Shown: positions 13,101 through 20,241 of the stretch, in pieces
Position numbering within the stretch: position 1 is the first letter of the stretch
How the letters are laid out: every line of letters begins with the position of its first letter
Position numbers and translations under genes: made by a program
Assembly: GCA_028706295.1 (NCBI GenBank)
Contig: JAQWBQ010000001.1
Span: 1-64,000, forward strand
Length of the DNA stretch: 64,000 nucleotides
From: Bacteroidales bacterium
GTDB lineage: Bacteria > Bacteroidota > Bacteroidia > Bacteroidales > FEN-979
Direction: 5' to 3'
Notes under the pieces: generated by a model
Databases searched by the model: none
Seen by the model: only the letters and a program-made list of their open reading frames with translations
Told to the model about the DNA's origin: nothing

Positions 13101-13625
13101 ATCACGCCCGCCAAAACCCCGTTGAAATTGGAGAAAAAGTTATTTGTGGAAAAGCTTACGCCATCGGGGCCTGTTCTCCTGGAAATTCAAATGTCAAAAA
13201 ATTCGGATTCAGTAAACCACGCAATAAATATTGGGGATAAACTGGTGGTACGCATTGTACTGTCGGTCGACCGTGACCTGGAATTTGTACACATGAAGGA
13301 TTTGCGTGCTTCTGCATGTGAACCGGTTACAGTGATGAAAACCTCTTATCCGGGAATGCCGGGTTCCGGAAAAACGGTTATCCACAAGAATTCCGGTTCT
13401 CTGTCGGGATATCGCTACCAGGATGGTCTGGGATATTATCAATCGACTACCGATCTTGCAACAAATTTCTTCTTTGAATATCTGCCCAGGGGAAGTTATG
13501 TTTTTGAGTATGAATTACGGGTGAATGCTGCCGGAGTCTATTCAAACGGGATCACCACGGCCCAATGCCTGTATGCGCCTGAATACAGCGCCCATTCGGA
13601 AGGAATCAGGATTTGGGTGAAATGA
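7191..13625 (+). CDS. Alpha-2-macroglobulin family protein without thioester
   Basis: A 2144-residue secreted or envelope-anchored protein. An N-terminal hydrophobic segment (residues 4-22) looks like a signal peptide. Next comes a roughly 600-residue region of helical, TPR-like character. The MG2-type signature FYTDRAIYRPGQ starts near residue 653. A proline/alanine-rich linker near residues 1260-1300 precedes the A2M core (YPALVTDSTGSLLLSFTVPE, about residue 1316). A helical thiol-ester-domain-like region follows (about 1550-1900), then a C-terminal receptor-like domain ending in the APEYSAHSEGIRIWVK motif. Where a thioester protein would have CxEQ, this one reads NERQYQNADAIF, so it cannot form the thioester. 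Such bacterial homologues are thought to be periplasmic protease traps or envelope-defence proteins, but the target here is unknown. The frame is intact throughout. Confidence 0.9.
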   Translation: MKTRILLLTVSTLFWIGGVSFVLPSNNSGRDNNSKSDHPFSPGARTSDLASCQQIRALPPDSWKSVDSLIKLGQPRSALDIVNKIYTEARRENDTQQYLKAVLYRIRINSEFQEDFIIQTVHELRDELSGSREPATSVLHSILADVYYKYYRNNQYRFRDRSRLSVINSDSITTWDLNTITEAITNEYLRSIQNSTLLKSVPIESVKAILESSANENQPNPGKRTKKSSRTAEVCPTLYDFLCNRALDFFSNSQGAENQPPQWFSIDRPEFFGPSAAFSNFLNGPVAFPIRPLSYDSISTTEISFRIFQLLVDFHRNDKNPAALVTIELKRLAYVYDNAVFPSDSIYLEGLKKLEQSHIQSPWSTVVSFAAASVLYEWGQRYQPLQSADHKWDIKAARELCESAITRFPDSDGAGNCRQLSDNIREPLLHLISEQAVPPEKTSLVKVEIKNIRELYFRLVQADPEVYAEKADRIGRKEFMKYLNQYPVKQAWKQTIPSDGDFQKHSVTLAVPPVLPGYYVLLCASEESFSIEKGTLTYTPFWSTRISFISNKNDDGSMDCIILDRETGLPMKHVKAEAWERRYNYSKQEPVKVKLAEFFTDDHGMFRFVAPALNNRSSGDFFRFSFKDDLMITDNFFLYRNKPAEERSHLQTLFYTDRAIYRPGQNCYFKGIILERTGDQTKIKPGQSTKVQFNDANGQKIAEQHFITNEFGSFNGSFSIPVGRLTGLMNIYNESGSISVSVEEYKRPTFEVILNQPEGNYKLNEKLTVTGKALGFAGNAIDGGMVQFRVVRSIRFPYRDWGWFCPVTTSPETEISHGILKTGSDGSFSIEFTAVPDPATEKTTRPVFDFTITTDVTDLNGETQSVQQVVSVGYVSLLLNHNLKDIVNLHRDSLLKITTTNLNGRPTSSKVTVKISKLRQPDRAFKPRKWEQCDLNIMTREEFQSRFPYDIYANENDPSTWPVDKPVFEKTMTTPGDSVFKFNGVESRMLDQGTYAIAMIATDPFGEKIEIKNYFTAFNPDSREVPEQTLNWFVPLKTMGIPGENARFMIGSKEDLANVMYEVRFRDSVVLRDWFKINDRATVVEVPIREQYRGNFSVNFTFVKHNRVFQNSQLVVVPYSDKNLDIRFETFRNRLDPGSHETWKIKISDSRHLPVKAEFLAAMYDASLDQFRSAPWSFHIYQRYNGLYPWEIHDGFGIESGRSLGSPRAGGSFSSIPEWQLNWFGLSYFGNAGGIRFFRGGKGSLDAPMIMGMTASPGRENEAPPPPEALAEKIASLPAPDPEKEGSDSGLAGKSSPQPVENFRIRKNFNETAFFYPALVTDSTGSLLLSFTVPESLTRWKLSGLAHTKNLEYGLIDKEVITQKDLMVFPNVPRFVRQGDTIVFSTKIVNLSDQDLAGEAVLELTNALTGQKMDSIIQSLTGTLIQYNRESGAGNRHITLSKNQSIQVSWTLAIPVGADLSLLQYRISARTGSFSDGEERAIPVLTNRMLVTESLPLPVRGKTSAVFVMDKLTGSGKTTDNSLKNYRLTLEFATNPIWYAIQALPPLNERQYQNADAIFNAFYSNSIAAFIANSNPSIKNVFESWKNATPDALQSNLEKNEELKSALLQETPWVVEALSESAQKRALGLYFDENNLNANLQKNLQLLEKLQQSSGGWTWFEGMPESRWITQNIITGLGHLDHLGITEIRRDPAIWNMVIKGIGFLDRKIAEDLQNLKNIDKINLDDDHLSVTQIQYLYARSYFLNGSGLEIQRQTSEIREAFYYFKEQAEKYWTKNDRYIQGMIALALHRMDQKEIPGLIVKSLNEKSLHSTEMGMYWAGNREQDWYRWYEAPVETQAMMIEVFDEISRDEKIVEELKIWLLKQKQTQLWRTDRATVEACYALLLRGTDWLGSSSLGKENQDGITITVGKQKIDPEKLQDIKKEAGTGYFKMSWQGSEIRPEMGQVKVVKSSDGIAWGALYWQYFEDLDKITPAKTPLKLEKKLFVEKLTPSGPVLLEIQMSKNSDSVNHAINIGDKLVVRIVLSVDRDLEFVHMKDLRASACEPVTVMKTSYPGMPGSGKTVIHKNSGSLSGYRYQDGLGYYQSTTDLATNFFFEYLPRGSYVFEYELRVNAAGVYSNGITTAQCLYAPEYSAHSEGIRIWVK

Positions 13626-13647
13626 CCCGGGAAGGAATTTGTCGCTG

Positions 13648-13677
13648 TTGACAACCGGAACTTTTTCATTATCTTTA
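13648..13677 (+). promoter_or_regulatory. Promoter of the HTH regulator
   Basis: TTG (of TTGACA) at 13648-13650 and TATCTTTA at 13670-13677 are 19 nt apart and lie 22 nt before the ATG at 13700. This is a good Bacteroidota -33/-7 pair with one deviation at the last base. Confidence 0.55.
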
Positions 13678-13699
13678 CATGTGTCGAAAACAGTAAAAC

Positions 13700-14707
13700 A
13701 TGGAACAAGCTTCGACCATTCAGGAACGGTTGTTTCAGATAATTAAAAACAGCCTGCCTCCACATATCTCTTTTGTTCACGATCTCTCAGAGTTGCTGCA
13801 GATCAGCTACGACAGCGCCTACCGAAGGATCAGGGGAGAGAAGGAGATTTCGATCGAAGAGTTGCATTTGGTTTGTCTTCATTATAAAATCTCTGCTGAT
13901 TCCCTTTTTAATCTGAGGAGCAATCATGTAGTGTTTGATTCTCTGGCAATCGGAGAAGATGGTCTCGATATCGAAAAATGGCTGCAATCGTTATTGGCGG
14001 CAATAAAGATTATCCACGCTGCAAAAGAAAGAGAGATCATTTATGCAGCAAAGGATATTCCCGTATTTTACTATTTCGAATTTCCCGAGATTGCCGCTTT
14101 CAAGACCTATTTCTGGAATAAAGCCCTGATTCCTTCAGGAAATTATCAGGATAAAAAGCTATCCCTCGATACTCCGGCCCACCTTTATGAAACCGGGCGT
14201 CTCTTACTTGCAAACTACGTCAAAATCCCAACCATTGAAATCTGGAGCGAAGAAACTATTTCCAGCGTGCTTCGGCAAATTGAATATTGTTTTATCTCCG
14301 GTTTTTTTTCCAGGCGCGACGATGTTTTCATGCTTTGCGATGTCCTGAGTTCATGGCTCGATCATGTACAAAGTCAGGCAGAACACGGATTTCAGTACAT
14401 GATTGGGGGGACTGCCGAGGGGATCGAAGGTAGTTATAAACTGTACCACAATGAGGTCCTGGTCAGCGACAATACAATCCTGGTAAAGGCTGATGGCAGG
14501 AAAACTTCTTACAACACGTATAACGTGATTAATCAGCTCATCACTTCAAATCCTGTTTTTTGCGACCAGATCGAAAATTCTCTGAAGAACCTGATGCAAA
14601 AATCAACCATGATCAGCGGAACCTCTGCCAAAGAACGATACCGGTTCTTTAATATCCTTCATGAAAAAGTGAACGCCCTGCGTACCCGGATTGAAAGAAT
14701 GGATTAA
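13700..14707 (+). CDS. HTH-domain transcriptional regulator
   Basis: 335 residues. The N-terminal 60 residues resemble an XRE/Cro-type helix-turn-helix: the segment LLQISYDSAYRRIRGEKEIS (about 32-51) has the spacing of a recognition helix region and is followed by a short helix (SIEELHLVCLHYKIS). The remaining about 270 residues form a helical effector region with no catalytic motif I recognise. A similar layout occurs in Bacteroidota regulators of unknown ligand. It has its own promoter, 75 nt after the alpha-2-macroglobulin-like gene, so it may or may not regulate that gene. DNA-binding role is inferred from the N terminus only. Confidence 0.72.
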   Translation: MEQASTIQERLFQIIKNSLPPHISFVHDLSELLQISYDSAYRRIRGEKEISIEELHLVCLHYKISADSLFNLRSNHVVFDSLAIGEDGLDIEKWLQSLLAAIKIIHAAKEREIIYAAKDIPVFYYFEFPEIAAFKTYFWNKALIPSGNYQDKKLSLDTPAHLYETGRLLLANYVKIPTIEIWSEETISSVLRQIEYCFISGFFSRRDDVFMLCDVLSSWLDHVQSQAEHGFQYMIGGTAEGIEGSYKLYHNEVLVSDNTILVKADGRKTSYNTYNVINQLITSNPVFCDQIENSLKNLMQKSTMISGTSAKERYRFFNILHEKVNALRTRIERMD

Positions 14708-14724
14708 GGGGTCCGGATTGTGCG

Positions 14725-15657
14725 TCAAATCACATTTTCCACCTTATTTTTAAAGGCCGACACCGTGTTGCGAAACAGGATGGCCATCACTACCGTCATA
14801 AGGCCACCGGGAATCGGTAAGATGGCACCGGCAATATGATTCACCGAGTCGGCTCTGACCCCGCCGCGAATAATGGGAACCAATTTAGAGGGATCATTTT
14901 TAGAGGGAACTTCCTTCACGAGATTTGAATAGATGTCGATAATACACACTCCGGGTTTCAGCCAATCCGGCTGGATGTACTCGGGTGTTTTAGTTACAAC
15001 AACCAGGATGTCGGCCCTTTTACAATGTTCAACAAGATTGGCGGAATCTTTGTTCACAAATGTTACCGGACAATCATCCGGCACTGCACGGGAGGCGGCA
15101 GCTCTTACAATCATCTTCGTAAGGGTATTTGAGAAAAACCCATCATCGACCACAAATACCCATTCCTGATTTTTCTGAAAATGAACATCCGCTTCATGGC
15201 ACATTTCAAACAATGCCGTCGGCAGACACATTGGATACCTGCTGGCCCCTATTTCCGGGATCATGGTTCCCATCATGTTAACCGGATGAAAACCTTCCAC
15301 CTCTTTCAGGGGGTCAATCCTGTTCACAATCCTTATCGGGCAAAGATGGTCGGGCAGGGGCTGAAGAAGCACAATGGCGTTAATGTCGTCATCCTTATTC
15401 AGATCATCAATCTGTGCAAATAGCTCTTCCTCTGTGACCTTATTATCCATTATTTTCGTTGTGACATTCATTCCCATTGACCGGGCAAGCTGAACATGCA
15501 GCGGTATGTTGTACTTTGCAAGCGGTACACAGGAAAATCCGATGAAGGCAATCCCCGGCGATGTTTTATATGTTTCCCGCAAAATGGTGATCTCTGACTT
15601 TACCTCTTCGAAGATTTTATCCTTGACAAAATCTCCCTTGATGATTTTTGTTTCCAT
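14725..15657 (-). CDS. Divergent FolD-like methylenetetrahydrofolate dehydrogenase
   Basis: About 310 residues, taking METKIIKGDF (ATG at 15657; another ATG at 15663) as the start; the frame extends further upstream but adds a hydrophobic stretch unlike the family. The overall order matches FolD: the DINAIVLLQPLPDHL segment, a DPLKEVEGFHPVN segment, a Rossmann-like middle, and the C-terminal PIPGGLMTVVMAILFRNT motif. FolD interconverts methylene-, methenyl- and formyl-tetrahydrofolate. The catalytic YVxxK lysine is not in place, because the aligned stretch reads YNIPLHVQLA. The nucleotide-binding GRSxxVGxP loop reads VDDGFFSNTLTK. It could be a monofunctional dehydrogenase, act on another folate, or have drifted in function. 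Folate-binding fold is likely; the exact reaction is not. Confidence 0.75.
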   Translation of the reverse strand: METKIIKGDFVKDKIFEEVKSEITILRETYKTSPGIAFIGFSCVPLAKYNIPLHVQLARSMGMNVTTKIMDNKVTEEELFAQIDDLNKDDDINAIVLLQPLPDHLCPIRIVNRIDPLKEVEGFHPVNMMGTMIPEIGASRYPMCLPTALFEMCHEADVHFQKNQEWVFVVDDGFFSNTLTKMIVRAAASRAVPDDCPVTFVNKDSANLVEHCKRADILVVVTKTPEYIQPDWLKPGVCIIDIYSNLVKEVPSKNDPSKLVPIIRGGVRADSVNHIAGAILPIPGGLMTVVMAILFRNTVSAFKNKVENVI

Positions 15658-15772
15658 ATTCATCGTTTTAAATTTCCATTCAAAAATAGATCGGTATGCA
15701 AAAAAGATAAAACTGATAAATAAGAAGTTATATGCCGTTTGTTGCAAAAACTACGTTTGGGCGTTCAGAATT

Positions 15773-15816
15773 GGTAATAAATTCAGGAAAAGTGCAATTG
15801 AACGGGTAATAAATTC
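15773..15816. repeat. Pair of 12-bp direct repeats, possible operator
   Basis: GGTAATAAATTC occurs at 15773-15784 and exactly again at 15805-15816, 32 bp start to start, or about three helical turns. It lies in the promoter region upstream of the folD-like gene. That spacing would place two bound proteins on one DNA face, but no regulator is known. Confidence 0.4.
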
Positions 15817-15996
15817 TGTTTTTGCAAAAAACCAGAAATATTTAATTTATAGAAGGCTTATATCATAAATTCAATTCTGCCTTTTCGGATCCTGTTGGGA
15901 GGAACATTAATGAACCTGAATGAGGGTTTGTCTAACACTATTTGAAGGATCCTTGTTCCTATTGCCATGCGTCCATGGTCATTTGCCATTTCTTCC

Positions 15997-16004
15997 TACC
16001 TTTG
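15997..16004 (+). promoter_or_regulatory. -7 promoter box of aspS
   Basis: TACCTTTG matches TAnnTTTG exactly and ends 19 nt before the aspS ATG at 16024. No TTTG at the proper -33 distance was found. Confidence 0.5.
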
Positions 16005-16023
16005 CCCCTCAAAATGAGAAGCA

Positions 16024-17772
16024 ATGCTCCGTACACATACATGTGGTGAATTAAACATGGCCCACGTTGGCCTGAATGTGACCCTCTGCGGATGGCTGCA
16101 GCGATCGCGCGATATGGGCGGGCTGACCTTTATCGATCTCCGTGATCGATATGGAATTACCCAGCTTGTTTTCAATCTTGAAGTCAACCGGGATCTTTGT
16201 TTGGAAGCCCGGAAACTGGGCCGTGAATTTGTAATTTCTGTGACCGGGAAAGTTGCAGAAAGAAGCAATAAAAATTTAAAAATAGCTACTGGAAATATCG
16301 AAATCCTGGTTGAACAATTTACTATTTTAAATACCTCCCTCGTCCCGCCGTTCACCATTGAGGATACTACCGATGGCGGCGAGGAATTACGGATGAAATA
16401 CCGTTATCTTGACCTCCGCCGGAGCCCAAACCGGACCAACCTGGAATTACGCCATGAAATGGCTATTGAAATCAGGAATTACCTGAATGGTTTACGGTTC
16501 CTTGAGATTGAAACGCCTTACATGATCAAGTCCACGCCGGAAGGAGCCAGGGACTTTGTGGTTCCCTCCAGGATGAATCAGGGTCAGTTTTATGCACTTC
16601 CCCAATCTCCGCAACAGTTCAAACAATTGCTGATGGTCGCCGGTTATGATCGCTATTTTCAGATTGTCCGCTGTTTCCGCGATGAGGATCTCAGGGCTGA
16701 CCGGCAACCTGAATTCACCCAGATCGACTGTGAAATGTCGTTCGTTACCCAGGAGGATATTCTGAGTACCTTCGAAGGCCTTGCCCGTCATCTTTTCCGT
16801 TCGGTCCTGAATCTCGAGGTACAGGAATTCCCCCGATTAACCTATGATCAAGCCATGAAGTTATACGGATCCGATAAACCCGATATCCGTTTCGGAATGA
16901 CTTTCACTGAAATCACTGACTTTGTGAAAGGAAATAATTTCAAGGTCTTTGATGAGGCCGAACTCGTGGTTGGCTTCACCGCCTCCGGATGCAGTGAATA
17001 TTCCAGAAAACAACTGGATGAGCTTACTGAATTCGTAAAACGTCCTCAGGTTGGAGCCGGAGGATTGATCTGGATCCGGTATGCAGCAGATGGAACTTTA
17101 AAATCTTCGATTGACAAATTTTTCAATACAGAAGGCCTTAAAACCATTGCCGACAGGTTCAAGGCTGTGCCCGGTGATCTGATGTTGATACTTGCAGGCA
17201 GGGAAGAGAAGAGCCGTACAGCCCTTGGAACACTTCGTCTGGAAGTAGGGAAAAGAATGAAACTGATTCCCACTGCCGATTTCAAACCTCTTTGGGTAAT
17301 TGATTTTCCGTTGTTGGAATGGGATGATGAAACACAACGCTTCTATGCCAAACATCATCCGTTTACTTCCCCGAAACCGGAAGACATATCACTTCTCGAC
17401 ACCGACCCGGGATCTGTTCGTGCCAATGCATACGATTTGGTCATAAACGGCACCGAGATCGGCGGAGGCTCTATTAGGATTCATAACAAAGAACTGCAGA
17501 AAAAGATGTTCTCCATACTGGGATTTACCGAAGAAGATGCATCTGGTCAATTCGGATGTTTAATGAATGCATTCGAGTACGGCGCTCCTCCTCATGGGGG
17601 TATTGCATTTGGGTTCGACCGGTGGGCAACAATTTTTGGGGGTGGAGACTCTATCCGCGATTTCATCGCGTTCCCTAAAAACAATTCCGGAAGAGATATG
17701 ATGATCGACGCGCCATCTGCCATCAAAGAGGAACAACTAAAAGAATTGGGGATAAGTCTTTCGAAGCGATAG
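16024..17772 (+). CDS. aspS: Aspartyl-tRNA synthetase
   Basis: Class II synthetase, 582 residues, the length of the bacterial-type enzyme with an inserted GAD domain. The N-terminal OB-fold anticodon-binding domain is visible ([20 protein letters not shown]). Motif 2 is [18 protein letters not shown] near residue 218, and motif 3 is GIAFGFDRW near residue 528. The GAD insertion covers roughly residues 290-410. It charges tRNA-Asp in the cytoplasm; whether it is discriminating cannot be told here. The ATG at 16024 starts at the conserved LRTHTCGEL segment and has a -7 box 20 nt upstream. Confidence 0.98.
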   Translation: MLRTHTCGELNMAHVGLNVTLCGWLQRSRDMGGLTFIDLRDRYGITQLVFNLEVNRDLCLEARKLGREFVISVTGKVAERSNKNLKIATGNIEILVEQFTILNTSLVPPFTIEDTTDGGEELRMKYRYLDLRRSPNRTNLELRHEMAIEIRNYLNGLRFLEIETPYMIKSTPEGARDFVVPSRMNQGQFYALPQSPQQFKQLLMVAGYDRYFQIVRCFRDEDLRADRQPEFTQIDCEMSFVTQEDILSTFEGLARHLFRSVLNLEVQEFPRLTYDQAMKLYGSDKPDIRFGMTFTEITDFVKGNNFKVFDEAELVVGFTASGCSEYSRKQLDELTEFVKRPQVGAGGLIWIRYAADGTLKSSIDKFFNTEGLKTIADRFKAVPGDLMLILAGREEKSRTALGTLRLEVGKRMKLIPTADFKPLWVIDFPLLEWDDETQRFYAKHHPFTSPKPEDISLLDTDPGSVRANAYDLVINGTEIGGGSIRIHNKELQKKMFSILGFTEEDASGQFGCLMNAFEYGAPPHGGIAFGFDRWATIFGGGDSIRDFIAFPKNNSGRDMMIDAPSAIKEEQLKELGISLSKR

Positions 17773-17785
17773 ATGTATTCGCGGA

Positions 17786-18166
17786 TTACTTGTCCAGTTC
17801 CTGCTCAAATTTCGCCCGGTCCTCCTTCGACAGGCTTTTGCATTCAAGCATGGCTTCGCGCAGATATTGACCGAATTTTTTATTAAAACCGGCATCATTG
17901 ATCTTTTCCGCGTGTTTCTTTTTAAACTCCTGATACACGATCGTCATTTCAACCTGAATGTCGTGCGCTTCCATCTGCAGTTTCTGGCTCATCATGGAAT
18001 CTGCCGGATCGGCATTCCTTAACTTATTCATCGATTCAATATTGCGGCACATCAGATCTGCAATACCCTTGGCATCTTGTCTCAGTTCCCTGTCACCGCT
18101 ATTGCAACCGGCTAAGGCAAAAACAAACAAAATAACAACGAAGAAGATGATATTTCTGTTTTTCAT
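17786..18166 (-). CDS. Small predicted lipoprotein
   Basis: 126 residues. The N terminus has a lysine/arginine start, a hydrophobic core and the lipobox LAGC (cysteine at about residue 21), so it is probably lipidated and anchored to an envelope membrane. The mature part is hydrophilic and helical with many Lys/Glu/Met residues and two further cysteines. No domain was recognised. It converges with aspS (13 nt between the stops), and its own -7 box lies 44 nt upstream. Function unknown. Confidence 0.75.
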   Translation of the reverse strand: MKNRNIIFFVVILFVFALAGCNSGDRELRQDAKGIADLMCRNIESMNKLRNADPADSMMSQKLQMEAHDIQVEMTIVYQEFKKKHAEKINDAGFNKKFGQYLREAMLECKSLSKEDRAKFEQELDK

Positions 18167-18209
18167 GACATTTCTGTTTAATAATTACTGTTCCAAAACG
18201 CTTTCCCCG

Positions 18210-18217
18210 CAAAATTA
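18210..18217 (-). promoter_or_regulatory. -7 promoter box of the lipoprotein gene
   Basis: On the minus strand this reads TAATTTTG, an exact TAnnTTTG match, 44 nt before the ATG at 18166. Confidence 0.45.
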
Positions 18218-18361
18218 ATAGTTTTTACGCTTATTCCCGCTTCGGCCCCTCTTCTATTCTTTCACATATATCAAACGGTAAGAGCCCCCGGGAAAACAAG
18301 GTGGAATCTTCCCGGCAGAAAAGGAGTACGACTGAAAAACTTGCCAATAATCAGGGTAATA

Positions 18362-18389
18362 TTGTTAACCTGAATTTATTTTATCTTTA
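18362..18389 (+). promoter_or_regulatory. Promoter of the outer-membrane barrel gene
   Basis: TTG at 18362-18364 and TATCTTTA at 18382-18389 are 17 nt apart. The leader to the ATG at 18463 is about 65 nt. Confidence 0.45.
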
Positions 18390-18462
18390 CTGTTTGTAAT
18401 ACTTTTTATAAAGTGTCAGGATAGCCGGGGTTATTCCCGGGAATGCTATTTATACTGTTTTT

Positions 18463-19608
18463 ATGGTAAAAAAGATATTGCTTTTTCTGATTCTTGGAAC
18501 ATTACTCCTGCCCAACACCATGGCACAAAAAAACAAGGCCGTCCTGAAAGATACGCTAGATGGTAAGTTCGATATGAGCAACTGGGTTATTAATCTTCAC
18601 GGATTTGTACCCTATCCGACGGTCATCAGCGAACCAGCTCTCGGAAGTTTCGGAGTTGCTCTGGCAGCCGTTTTCATAAGTCCAAAAAAATCTGCCAAAC
18701 AGGGCGAACAATTTCATTTTCCCGATATTACTGGGATTGCCGGCATGTGGACATTGAATAATACCTGGGGTGTGGGAGCACTCCGGCAGGGAACCTTTCC
18801 CGCAATCGGCATGAGGTACACAATTGGACTGGGTTACGCGGATGCGAATATGGATTACTATCGCACCTTCAAGAACCTTGGAGAAAAAGAGTTTAGTTTT
18901 AAACTCAAGCCACTTTTTGCGGTTCTTGATATCAGTGAAAACCTTTACAGGAATAAAATCTTTGCCGGGTTGAAATATACTTTCATATACATGAAGTCTC
19001 AATATAAATTTACGAATCATTTTCTCGACTCTCTTTCCACGGTGGCATTTGACCAATCAACATTTGATAAACATATCGGGACTTTCGGAATTTATTGTGA
19101 AGTCGATACTCGGAATACCATTTTCACCCCCGACCGGGGAATCCGGTTCAAACCGACTTACACTTTTGGACGAAACTGGACCGGGAGCCAGATTGATACG
19201 GATCAGCTGGAAGGGGAACTGACTGTTTTTCTTCAGCCTGTAAAACCGTGGGTCTGCGGATTCAGACTTTATGGGGTTGGGCTTTTCAATAATGTCCCGT
19301 TTTATTATTACCCTTATATCGACATGAGGGGAATTCCAATGATGCATTACCAGGGGCAGCAAGTCTTTCAGATTGAAACCGAACAAAGATTTGACATAAC
19401 GCGCCGATGGAGCCTTGTTGGATTTGCGGGAGCTGGTCGTACCTGGAGCGATTCAAAAAATCTGAGCGATGAAAGCTGGCATTGGGCCGGAGGAACTGGA
19501 TTTCGTTATCTTATTGCCCGGATTTTCAAGTTAAGGATGGGGATCGATATTGCCGCAGGACCGGGCCAGTTCTCCTATTACATCGTGTTTGGACACTATT
19601 GGAATTAA
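18463..19608 (+). CDS. BamA/TamA-type outer-membrane barrel protein
   Basis: 381 residues with a clear signal peptide (hydrophobic residues 4-16, cleavage likely after TMAQ). The rest alternates polar and hydrophobic residues with many Tyr/Phe/Gly, as in an outer-membrane beta-barrel. The segment DTRNTIFTPDRGIRFKPTY and a later MRGIPMMHYQGQQVFQIETE are typical of the surface-antigen (D15/BamA C-terminal) domain. A late barrel segment (RMGIDIAAGPGQFSYYIVFG) closes the protein. No POTRA domains precede the barrel, so it is a barrel-only relative, not BamA itself. Substrate and partners are unknown. Confidence 0.82.
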   Translation: MVKKILLFLILGTLLLPNTMAQKNKAVLKDTLDGKFDMSNWVINLHGFVPYPTVISEPALGSFGVALAAVFISPKKSAKQGEQFHFPDITGIAGMWTLNNTWGVGALRQGTFPAIGMRYTIGLGYADANMDYYRTFKNLGEKEFSFKLKPLFAVLDISENLYRNKIFAGLKYTFIYMKSQYKFTNHFLDSLSTVAFDQSTFDKHIGTFGIYCEVDTRNTIFTPDRGIRFKPTYTFGRNWTGSQIDTDQLEGELTVFLQPVKPWVCGFRLYGVGLFNNVPFYYYPYIDMRGIPMMHYQGQQVFQIETEQRFDITRRWSLVGFAGAGRTWSDSKNLSDESWHWAGGTGFRYLIARIFKLRMGIDIAAGPGQFSYYIVFGHYWN

Positions 19609-19641
19609 GAGTTTCACAACCCTTTCCGATATCCGGGTTCT

Positions 19642-20241
19642 CTACCAACCAACCGATGTCATGGGTATCATTTCTTCCTCCTCCGGATAACGCATGGCAT
19701 TGATCAGTTTGCAACCCTGATAGGATTTCAGATCGGCAGATTTGATATCATATTCGGAAATGAAACCGGTTTTCACCAGTCGTTCACGACAAGTGCCTTT
19801 CAGAAGGGGTGCGGAAGGGGTAAACCATCGTGTTCCATCAAAAAAGATAATATTCGACATGGAAGTGTCTGTGATCAATCCGTCTTTTACAATTAGTACT
19901 TCATCGGCAGTGCCACGAAGAGCAAATAATGATTCCAGGATTTTCCGGTCAGAAAATTTGAGATGATAATCAACCGAATTACAGGAAATCAGCTTCAGAG
20001 ACCGGATAACCCTTTTCTCATAAATTGTGAACGTAATCTTCCTGATATCCGGACCATAGGTTATATTACAACGGATTACCCCGGCCGGTATTCTGTCCGG
20101 CACCCGGATATCAGCTTCTGTAAAGGTTTTCAGACCCGTACCCCAGATTTCATGTACTGACCGGTCCATCCGTGCCAGGTGTTCTTCGAGGTACCTGGGT
20201 TTATCATTTTCAATCCTGATGGTTTCAAATAAGAGGCACAT
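19642..20241 (-). CDS. pabC: Aminodeoxychorismate lyase (class IV aminotransferase fold)
   Basis: 199 residues of a PLP enzyme that splits 4-amino-4-deoxychorismate to p-aminobenzoate and pyruvate for folate synthesis. The PLP lysine is probably in DYHLKFSDR, and the ITDTSMSNIIFFDG segment is the usual phosphate-binding region. It is a little shorter than stand-alone PabC enzymes. Its start overlaps the end of pabB by 17 nt, so the two are translationally coupled. Class IV enzymes can be confused with branched-chain aminotransferases, but the pabB neighbour decides the call. Confidence 0.9.
   Translation of the reverse strand: MCLLFETIRIENDKPRYLEEHLARMDRSVHEIWGTGLKTFTEADIRVPDRIPAGVIRCNITYGPDIRKITFTIYEKRVIRSLKLISCNSVDYHLKFSDRKILESLFALRGTADEVLIVKDGLITDTSMSNIIFFDGTRWFTPSAPLLKGTCRERLVKTGFISEYDIKSADLKSYQGCKLINAMRYPEEEEMIPMTSVGW

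Larger units (their letters stand above)
15658..16023. other. Intergenic region between folD-like gene and aspS
   Basis: About 366 bp without a supported gene, AT-rich in its left half. It holds the promoters of the two divergent flanking genes and a pair of direct repeats (15773-15784 and 15805-15816). The sequence TTGCAAAAA also occurs twice, near 15742 and near 15831. No RNA gene or riboswitch fold was recognised. Confidence 0.5.
18167..18462. other. Divergent intergenic region, lipoprotein and barrel gene
   Basis: About 296 bp without a gene. It carries the minus-strand promoter of the lipoprotein (18210-18217) and the plus-strand promoter of the barrel protein (18362-18389). Nothing else was recognised. 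Confidence 0.5.

Noticed and set aside
14725-15747. Longer start for the FolD-like gene, adding a hydrophobic leader
   Set aside because: The leader would make a cytoplasmic enzyme look membrane-bound; METKIIKGDF is the natural start.
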